64,000 nucleotides of DNA, taken from assembly GCF_014837235.1 (NCBI RefSeq), contig NZ_JACYFT010000002.1, positions 558,001 through 622,000 of the forward strand. The letters run 5' to 3'. Within the stretch, counting starts at the first letter, position 1; each line of letters begins with the position of its first letter. The stretch comes from Limnohabitans radicicola. GTDB taxonomy: Bacteria; Pseudomonadota; Gammaproteobacteria; Burkholderiales; Burkholderiaceae_C. The notes beneath the pieces were generated by a model, which saw nothing but the letters and a program-made list of their open reading frames with translations, was not told the DNA's origin and did no database searches. Positions 54,544 through 64,000 of this stretch are shown here, one piece after another. The position numbers and the translations under genes were made by a program.

Positions 54544-56925
54544 ATGAACGCCTTCACCGACGTCTCTTTTTTCCCGCGCGACGCCAAACCGCTGACCAGT
54601 TACCGCAAGTACTGGGCGCAGCGCTTTGGCACGGCCCCGTTTTTGCCGATGAGCCGCGAGGAAATGACCCAACTGGGCTGGGACAGCTGCGACATCATCA
54701 TCGTCACGGGCGATGCCTATGTGGACCACCCCAGCTTTGGTATGTCGGTGATTGGCCGCATGCTGGAAAACCAGGGCTTTCGGGTCGGCATCATCGCCCA
54801 GCCCGATTGGACCAGTGCCGAGGCCTTCAAGGCGCTGGGCAAACCGAATCTGTTTTGGGGCGTGACCAGCGGCAACATGGATTCCATGATCAACCGCTAC
54901 ACGGCGGACCGCAAAATCCGCAGCGACGACGCCTACACCCCGGGGGATGTGGGTGGCAAACGGCCCGACCGCGCCGCCATTGTCTACAGCCAGCGCTGCC
55001 GCGAGGCTTTCCCGGACACGCCCATCGTGCTCGGCGGCATCGAAGGCAGCCTGCGCCGCATCGCGCATTACGACTACTGGTCGGACAAAGTGCGCCGCTC
55101 CATCGTGGTGGACAGCAAATGCGACCTGCTCTTGTACGGCAATGCCGAGCGGGCGATTGTCGAGATCGCCCACCGCCTGGCCGCGCGTGAGCCTGTGCAG
55201 CAAATCACCGACGTGCGCGGCACCGCCTTTGTGCGACGCGAAACGCCCCAAGGCTGGTTCGAGATCGACTCCACCAGCGTGGACACGCCCGGCCACGTTG
55301 AAGCGCACATCAACCCGTACTTGATGATCTCGGACCAGGCCCGGGAGCAGGGCGCGTCTTGCGCCCGCGAGGAAGAAGCCAAGGAAGTGGCCGATGCCCA
55401 CAACGCGCAAAACATTGAAGCCGATTTGTCCACTGCCGTGGCCCAAGCCCGAACAGTGCAAGCCGCCATCCAGCCGCTCAACTTTGTGCCCAACCCTGCG
55501 CTGCGTGGCAAAGGCACCCACAAAGTGCCGCCTCGCGACAAAAGTGTGATCCGCCTGCCCAGCTACGAACAGGTCAAGTCCGACCCGGTGCTGTATGCCC
55601 ACGCCAACCGCGTGCTGCACCTGGAAACCAACCCCGGCAATGCCCGCTGCCTGGTGCAAGCGCACGGCGAAGGCCACACCGCGCGTGACGTGTGGATCAC
55701 GCCGCCGCCCATCCCACTCACCACGGCCGAGATGGACCATGTGTTCGACCTGCCGTACGCCCGCAGCCCGCACCCGCGCTATGCCGATGAAAACGGCAGC
55801 CACGACCACGCGACCAAGATTCCCGCTTGGGAAATGATCCGCTTCAGCGTGAACATCATGCGCGGCTGCTTTGGCGGCTGCACCTTCTGCTCCATCACCG
55901 AGCACGAAGGCCGCATCATCCAAAGCCGGTCTGAGGAATCCATCATCCGCGAGGTGGAAGACATCCGCGACAAGGTCAAAGGCTTCACCGGTGTCATCTC
56001 TGACCTGGGCGGCCCCACGGCCAATATGTACCGCCTGGGCTGCAAGAGCCCCGAGATCGAATCGGCCTGCCGCAAGCCCAGCTGCGTGTTCCCCGGCATC
56101 TGCCAGAACCTGACCACCGACCACGGCCCGCTGATCAACATGTACCGCCGGGCGCGTAACCTCAAGGGCATCAAGAAGATCTTGATTGGCTCTGGTCTGC
56201 GTTACGACCTGGCCGTGCAGTCGCCCGAATATGTGAAAGAACTGGTACAGCACCATGTGGGCGGCTACCTGAAGATCGCGCCCGAGCACACCGAGGGCGG
56301 CCCGCTGTCCAAGATGATGAAGCCGGGCATCGGCACCTACGACCGCTTCAAGTCGATGTTTGACAAGTACAGCGAAGAGGCCGGTAAAAAGCAGTTCCTC
56401 ATCCCGTACTTCATTGCCGCCCACCCGGGCACCAGTGACGAAGACATGATGAACCTGGCCATCTGGCTCAAAAAGAATGGTTTCAGGGCCGACCAGGTGC
56501 AAACCTTCTACCCCAGCCCCATGGCCACGGCCACGGCCATGTACCACTCCACCCGCAACCCGCTGCGCAAAATCACCCGCGACAGCGAAAAGGTGGACAT
56601 CGTCAAAGGCGACAAACGCCGCCGCTTGCACAAAGCGTTTTTGCGTTACCACGATGCCAACAACTGGCCGCTGCTGCGTGAAGCCTTGAAAGCCATGGGG
56701 CGTTCAGACCTGATTGGTAACGGCAAGCACCATTTGATTCCAAGCTGGCAGCCGCTCGCCGATGGCGGTTATCAAAGCCCTCGCCGCGCCAACAGCACCC
56801 CCGCAAGCAAGGGGGGTTCTGCAGCAGCCAAGCCTGCCGTCGGCGGACTCAAAAAACCTGGCCAACCGCGAAAAGGCCAGCTGCTCACGCAGCACACGGG
56901 TTTGCCGCCCCGCAAAAAGCGCTGA
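54544..56925 (+). CDS. YgiQ-family radical SAM protein (UPF0313)
   Basis: The predicted protein has 793 residues. The N-terminal half begins with [24 protein letters not shown], the typical UPF0313 opening. The radical SAM cluster motif [10 protein letters not shown] lies in the middle, followed by [13 protein letters not shown] and a further cysteine-containing [11 protein letters not shown]. The C-terminus is basic and Gly/Lys-rich. The reaction is unknown. It is divergent from yigZ and ends only two bases before the end of glnD. Confidence 0.94.
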   Translation: MNAFTDVSFFPRDAKPLTSYRKYWAQRFGTAPFLPMSREEMTQLGWDSCDIIIVTGDAYVDHPSFGMSVIGRMLENQGFRVGIIAQPDWTSAEAFKALGKPNLFWGVTSGNMDSMINRYTADRKIRSDDAYTPGDVGGKRPDRAAIVYSQRCREAFPDTPIVLGGIEGSLRRIAHYDYWSDKVRRSIVVDSKCDLLLYGNAERAIVEIAHRLAAREPVQQITDVRGTAFVRRETPQGWFEIDSTSVDTPGHVEAHINPYLMISDQAREQGASCAREEEAKEVADAHNAQNIEADLSTAVAQARTVQAAIQPLNFVPNPALRGKGTHKVPPRDKSVIRLPSYEQVKSDPVLYAHANRVLHLETNPGNARCLVQAHGEGHTARDVWITPPPIPLTTAEMDHVFDLPYARSPHPRYADENGSHDHATKIPAWEMIRFSVNIMRGCFGGCTFCSITEHEGRIIQSRSEESIIREVEDIRDKVKGFTGVISDLGGPTANMYRLGCKSPEIESACRKPSCVFPGICQNLTTDHGPLINMYRRARNLKGIKKILIGSGLRYDLAVQSPEYVKELVQHHVGGYLKIAPEHTEGGPLSKMMKPGIGTYDRFKSMFDKYSEEAGKKQFLIPYFIAAHPGTSDEDMMNLAIWLKKNGFRADQVQTFYPSPMATATAMYHSTRNPLRKITRDSEKVDIVKGDKRRRLHKAFLRYHDANNWPLLREALKAMGRSDLIGNGKHHLIPSWQPLADGGYQSPRRANSTPASKGGSAAAKPAVGGLKKPGQPRKGQLLTQHTGLPPRKKR

Positions 56926-56927
56926 CC

Positions 56928-59549
56928 TTAGCCTGCCTGCAACACCGCCAGCAATTCGGTCTCGATGTCGATCTGAGCCTTGTTTTGCTGCAAGGCCGCG
57001 CCGCTGATGAGGAAGGTGTCTTCCACCCGTTCACCCAGTGTGCTGATCTTGGCCAGTTGCAGGCTGATGCCGTGCTTGGCCAGGATCCTGGCGATGTTGT
57101 AGAGCAGACCGATGCGATCGCTGGAAGATACCGACAAAAGCCAGTTCTGGGCCTTGTCATCGGGCTTGAGAGTGACCCGGGGCGTGATCGGGAAGCTTTT
57201 CACACGCCGTGACAACCGTCCTTTGGTGGGGGCAGGCAGGGGCGACTGGGTTTCAATCGTCTGCAGCAGACCCGACTCCACCATGGTGATCAATTCCCGG
57301 TAATGCTCGGGCAGCAAGGTCGTCACGATCTGGAAGGTGTCCAGCGCCCACCCGGTGCGGGTGGTGTGGACTTTGGCGTCGAGGATCGAAAAACCGGCCT
57401 GATCGAAGTGACCGCAAATGCGGGCGAACAGGTCGGGCTGGTCTGGCGTGAAGACCAGCACCTGCAATCCTTCACCAACCGGTGACAGCCGAGCCCGCAC
57501 AGTGGTTTTGGCCGGTACACCGCCGACTTGGGCCACCACACGCGACAGCTGGCGGGCGTGCCAGGCGATGTCGTTGGCGTCATGGCGCATGAAATAGCTG
57601 ACGTCCAGGATGTCCCACAGGGCTTTCTGACCTTCATGCGGTTGTGCATAGAGCGCCAGTTTGACCAAGGCCTCGCGCTTGCGGGCCTCCACCTCGGCAT
57701 TGGCATCGGGCGCACGGCCACCGAGTACGCGCAAGGTGAAGCGGTACAGGTCTTCCAGCAGCTTGCCTTTCCAGGCGTTCCAGACCTTGGGGCTGGTGCC
57801 CCGGATATCGGCCACGGTGAGCAGGTACAGGGCGGTCAGGTTGCGCTCATTGCCTACCCGCTGTGCAAACCGTGTGATGACTTCGGGATCGCTCAGGTCT
57901 TCTTTTTGCGCGACATGGCTCATGGTCAGGTGCTCGCCGACCAGAAACTCGATCAATTGGGCATCTTCTTTGGCCAGGCGGTGCTGGCGGGCAAACGTGC
58001 GCACTTCGGCACGGCCCAGTTGTGAATGGTCGCCGCCCCGCCCCTTGGCGATGTCATGGAAGAGGGCTGCGGTGTACAGAATCCAGGGCTTGTCCCAGCC
58101 CACGGCCAGTTGCGAGCAAAACGGGTATTCGTGCGCGTGTTCGGCCATGAAAAAGCGCCGCACATTGCGCAGCACCATCAGGATGTGCTGGTCCACGGTG
58201 TAGGCATGGAACAGGTCGTGCTGCATCTGACCCACGATGCGGCGAAACACCCACAGGTAGCGGCCCAGCACCGAGGTCTGGTTCATCAGCCGCATGGCAT
58301 GCGTGATGCCGTCAGGTTGCTGCAGGATCTGCAAAAACGTCTGGCGATTCACCGGGTCGGCGCGAAAGCGGCTGTTCATCAGGCCGCGCGCGTTGTACAG
58401 GGCGCGCAAGGTGCGGGCCGACAGGCCTTTGACCCCCTGCGTGGCCTGGTACATCAGGAACGTTTCCAGGATGGCGTGCGGGTGTTTTTCATACAGGTCG
58501 TCACTGGCCACCTCGATCAAGCCGCCTTTTTCGAAAAAGCGCTCATTCAGTGCCCTGAAGCTCGACAGGTCTTCCCCCCGTTCACTGCGAAGGTGGTCTT
58601 CAATGTTGAGCAGCAAAATCTGGTTGAGCTGGGTCACGGCCTTGGCCGCCCAGTAATACTCGCGCATGAGTTTTTCGCTGGCCCGCATGGCCAGGCGGCC
58701 CTCAGGGGTGGTCTCTGCGTGGTAGCCGAAACTCTCTGCCACACCCGTTTGGAGGTCGAACACCAGACGGTCTTCCCGGCGCTTGGCCTGCAGGTGAAGT
58801 CTTGCCCGGATGAGGCTCAACAAGGCTTCGTTGCGCTTGATCTGCCGGGCTTCGAGCCGGGTCGCCATGCCCTTGCGCACCAGCGCGTCCCAGCTGTGGC
58901 CCAGCCCGGCCGCCCGAGCCACCCACAGAATGACCTGCAGGTCACGCAAGCCACCGGGCGACTCTTTGCAGTTGGGCTCCAGGGCATATGGCGTGTCCTC
59001 GAACTTGGTGTGGCGCTGGCGCATTTCCAGTGTCTTGGCCACAAAGAAGGCCTGTGGGTCCATGGCCTCTTGGTACATTTTCTGGAATTGCCCAAACAGC
59101 CGCTGATTGCCGGTGATCCTGCGCGCTTCCAGCATCGAGGTTTGCACCGTGATGTCCTTGGCCAATTCGGACAGACATTCGCTCAGGGTGCGCACGCTGG
59201 AGCCGATCTCCAGCCCTGTGTCCCAGCAACTGCCAATGAAGGCTTCGAGTTTCGCCTGCAATCCGGGGGTGGATTCGGGAGACTGACCATCGGGCAACAG
59301 CACCAACACATCCACATCGGAGGCGGGGAACAGTTCGCCACGGCCAAAGCCGCCCACCGCGGCCAAGCACAGGTCTGCGCCAAAGCCGGCTTTGCGCCAG
59401 AGGGCGATCAGCAAATCATCGACCAGGGCAGCATGCTGGCGCAGTGTCCGCTGCACGCCCCGTGTATTGGCGCCTGTCGTGGTGAGCGAATGAAGCACGG
59501 CCGCCTTGTCGCGGCGGTAAGCGTCGCGCAGGGCGGCAATGTCATTCAT
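56928..59549 (-). CDS. glnD: Bifunctional uridylyltransferase/uridylyl-removing enzyme GlnD
   Basis: The predicted protein has 873 residues, near the usual 890. The N-terminal nucleotidyltransferase motif is [20 protein letters not shown] GlnD-specific helical region follows, then an HD domain with [15 protein letters not shown], and two C-terminal ACT domains ([19 protein letters not shown] and [19 protein letters not shown]). GlnD senses glutamine and adds or removes UMP on PII proteins, controlling nitrogen assimilation. The adjacency to map is the same as in E. coli. Confidence 0.96.
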   Translation of the reverse strand: MNDIAALRDAYRRDKAAVLHSLTTTGANTRGVQRTLRQHAALVDDLLIALWRKAGFGADLCLAAVGGFGRGELFPASDVDVLVLLPDGQSPESTPGLQAKLEAFIGSCWDTGLEIGSSVRTLSECLSELAKDITVQTSMLEARRITGNQRLFGQFQKMYQEAMDPQAFFVAKTLEMRQRHTKFEDTPYALEPNCKESPGGLRDLQVILWVARAAGLGHSWDALVRKGMATRLEARQIKRNEALLSLIRARLHLQAKRREDRLVFDLQTGVAESFGYHAETTPEGRLAMRASEKLMREYYWAAKAVTQLNQILLLNIEDHLRSERGEDLSSFRALNERFFEKGGLIEVASDDLYEKHPHAILETFLMYQATQGVKGLSARTLRALYNARGLMNSRFRADPVNRQTFLQILQQPDGITHAMRLMNQTSVLGRYLWVFRRIVGQMQHDLFHAYTVDQHILMVLRNVRRFFMAEHAHEYPFCSQLAVGWDKPWILYTAALFHDIAKGRGGDHSQLGRAEVRTFARQHRLAKEDAQLIEFLVGEHLTMSHVAQKEDLSDPEVITRFAQRVGNERNLTALYLLTVADIRGTSPKVWNAWKGKLLEDLYRFTLRVLGGRAPDANAEVEARKREALVKLALYAQPHEGQKALWDILDVSYFMRHDANDIAWHARQLSRVVAQVGGVPAKTTVRARLSPVGEGLQVLVFTPDQPDLFARICGHFDQAGFSILDAKVHTTRTGWALDTFQIVTTLLPEHYRELITMVESGLLQTIETQSPLPAPTKGRLSRRVKSFPITPRVTLKPDDKAQNWLLSVSSSDRIGLLYNIARILAKHGISLQLAKISTLGERVEDTFLISGAALQQNKAQIDIETELLAVLQAG

Positions 59550-59570
59550 GGCGTGGGCTTCGCTTCAGGT

Positions 59571-60380
59571 TCAGGTGGCGGCTTTGGCAAAAGCCGGAAT
59601 GGCCGGGCTGCCGGCCGACAGGGTCAGCACTTCGTAGCCGGTTTCGGTCACGACCACGGTGTGCTCCCATTGGGCCGACAGCGAGTGGTCCTTGGTCACA
59701 ATGGTCCAGCCATCGCCCATTTCCTTGATGTCGCGTTTGCCGGCATTGATCATGGGCTCGATCGTGAAGACCATGCCGGGGACCAGTTCGGTCAGTGTGC
59801 CAGGTTTGCCGTAGTGAAGGACTTGCGGCTCCTCATGGAAGCCCCGGCCAATGCCGTGTCCGCAGAATTCGCGCACCACCGAAAAGCCGTGGCCTTCGGC
59901 AAACTTCTGGATGGCGTGGCCAATGTCGCCCAGATGGGCGCCGGGCTTGACCTGCACAATGCCGTGCCACATGGCCTCGTAGGTCAGTGCCGCCAGGCGC
60001 TTGGCCGCAATCGATGCGTCGCCCACATGGAACATGCGGCTGGTGTCACCGTGCCAGCCATCCTTGATGGTGGTGATGTCGATGTTGAGCGAGTCGCCTT
60101 TTTTGAGCGGCTTGTCGTTGGGGATGCCATGGCAGACCTGGTGGTTGATCGAGGTGCAGATCGACTTGGGGTAGGGCTTGTAGCCACCCGGCGCGTAATT
60201 CAGGGGGGCCGGGATGCACTGCTGCACATTGACCATGTAGTCGTGGCAGAGTTGGTCCAGTTCGTTGGTGGTGACCCCGGGTTTGACAAAGGGTTCGATG
60301 TAGTCGAGGACTTCCGAAGCCAGGCGGCAGGCCACACGCATGCCTTCGATGTCTTCGGCGGTTTTGATGGTGATCGTCAT
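59571..60380 (-). CDS. map: Methionine aminopeptidase type I
   Basis: The predicted protein has 269 residues. It shows the conserved barrel segments ICTSINHQVCHGIPN, DSLNIDITTIKDGWHGDTSRMF, FCGHGIGRGFHEEPQVLHYG and VFTIEPMI, which hold the five metal ligands. It removes the initiator methionine from new proteins. It sits 21 bp upstream of glnD on the same strand. In E. coli map neighbours rpsB; here purL is the divergent neighbour instead. Confidence 0.97.
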   Translation of the reverse strand: MTITIKTAEDIEGMRVACRLASEVLDYIEPFVKPGVTTNELDQLCHDYMVNVQQCIPAPLNYAPGGYKPYPKSICTSINHQVCHGIPNDKPLKKGDSLNIDITTIKDGWHGDTSRMFHVGDASIAAKRLAALTYEAMWHGIVQVKPGAHLGDIGHAIQKFAEGHGFSVVREFCGHGIGRGFHEEPQVLHYGKPGTLTELVPGMVFTIEPMINAGKRDIKEMGDGWTIVTKDHSLSAQWEHTVVVTETGYEVLTLSAGSPAIPAFAKAAT

Positions 60381-60435
60381 GAGGCAGATTATCCCAGAGG
60401 GGGCAGGGGCAGTCAGAAATCAGGGTTTCCCCGGC

Positions 60436-60441
60436 TAAAAT
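60436..60441 (+). promoter_or_regulatory. Possible -10 element of purL
   Basis: TAAAAT lies 72 bp before the purL GTG in the 133-bp map-purL gap. The -35 region (TCAGAA at 17 bases) is a poor match, so confidence is low. Confidence 0.3.
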
Positions 60442-60513
60442 AGCACCTTTGCCGGTCAGCCCCAGTCAGCGGCCCCGGACCATCGGTTTTCCGTCCCTTT
60501 ACAAGGCCACCCC

Positions 60514-64000
<3,487 letters not shown>

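Noticed and set aside
54517..56652. A 711-codon open frame on the minus strand
   Set aside because: It is antisense to the YgiQ-family radical SAM gene, has no recognisable domain and has no ribosome-binding site.
58026..60443. An 805-codon open frame on the plus strand
   Set aside because: It is exactly antisense to glnD and map, both of which have complete motifs. Long antisense frames are expected in high-GC coding sequence.

Overview
The window is a dense stretch of bacterial chromosome, most likely from a betaproteobacterium of the order Burkholderiales and probably the family Comamonadaceae. This assignment is inferred from high-GC coding sequence, an orphan Bug-type solute-binding protein, a HisZ-type histidine regulatory subunit, a PrpE-type propionyl-CoA synthetase, and the gene order rlmN-rodZ-ispG-hisS-yfgM-bamB-der-hfq-hflX-hflK-hflC-hisZ-purA. 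No rRNA, tRNA, CRISPR array, insertion sequence, prophage or integrase was found. No gap between genes exceeds about 210 bp.

Positions 1-8215 are the most accessory-looking part. A truncated TauD-type dioxygenase, a carboxymuconolactone-decarboxylase-like protein, a secreted sorbosone/glucose-dehydrogenase-like protein and a diheme cytochrome c lie on the plus strand. A minus-strand run opposes them: a Bug solute-binding protein, a fumarylacetoacetate-hydrolase-family enzyme, an intradiol ring-cleavage dioxygenase with all four iron ligands, and an FAD aromatic hydroxylase, followed by a small DEDD exonuclease. The run reads as a catabolic module for a hydroxylated aromatic compound.

Positions 8312-15259 hold an RbgA/YlqF-type GTPase, a RecQ-type helicase fused to a C-terminal phosphoribosyltransferase-like segment, a conserved hypothetical protein, a YbfB-type MFS transporter, a VOC protein, an NlpC/P60 hydrolase and an isochorismatase-family hydrolase. 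Positions 15434-23186 carry prpE and then the 2-oxoglutarate dehydrogenase operon sucA-sucB-lpdA, with a strong hairpin terminator between sucB and lpdA. Positions 23307-26992 form a tight operon of zapE, a small periplasmic protein, a YdcH-like protein and a DinG/YoaA Fe-S helicase. bamD converges on this operon.

Positions 27832-46636 are housekeeping genes on the plus strand: rluD, scpB, rluB, ndk, rlmN, rodZ-like, ispG, hisS, yfgM-like, bamB, der, hfq, hflX, hflK, hflC, a DUF2065 gene, hisZ, purA and a phosphoribosyltransferase gene that ends at a textbook terminator. Together they cover RNA modification, chromosome segregation, isoprenoid synthesis, outer-membrane assembly, ribosome GTPases, membrane proteolysis control and purine/histidine synthesis.

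Positions 46734-64000 hold a metC-like PLP lyase, a DUF2189 membrane protein, a small charged protein, selU, a divergent tesA/ybbA pair with overlapping start codons, rlmB, a lipoprotein, a yigZ-chrA-chrA operon, ygiQ, glnD, map and the first 1162 codons of purL, which runs off the end just before its glutaminase cysteine. Nothing here looks like an undescribed defence or mobile system. The points most worth a second look are the RecQ-phosphoribosyltransferase fusion, the undetermined aromatic-cleavage operon, the overlapping tesA/ybbA starts and the hairpins in operon leaders and gaps.
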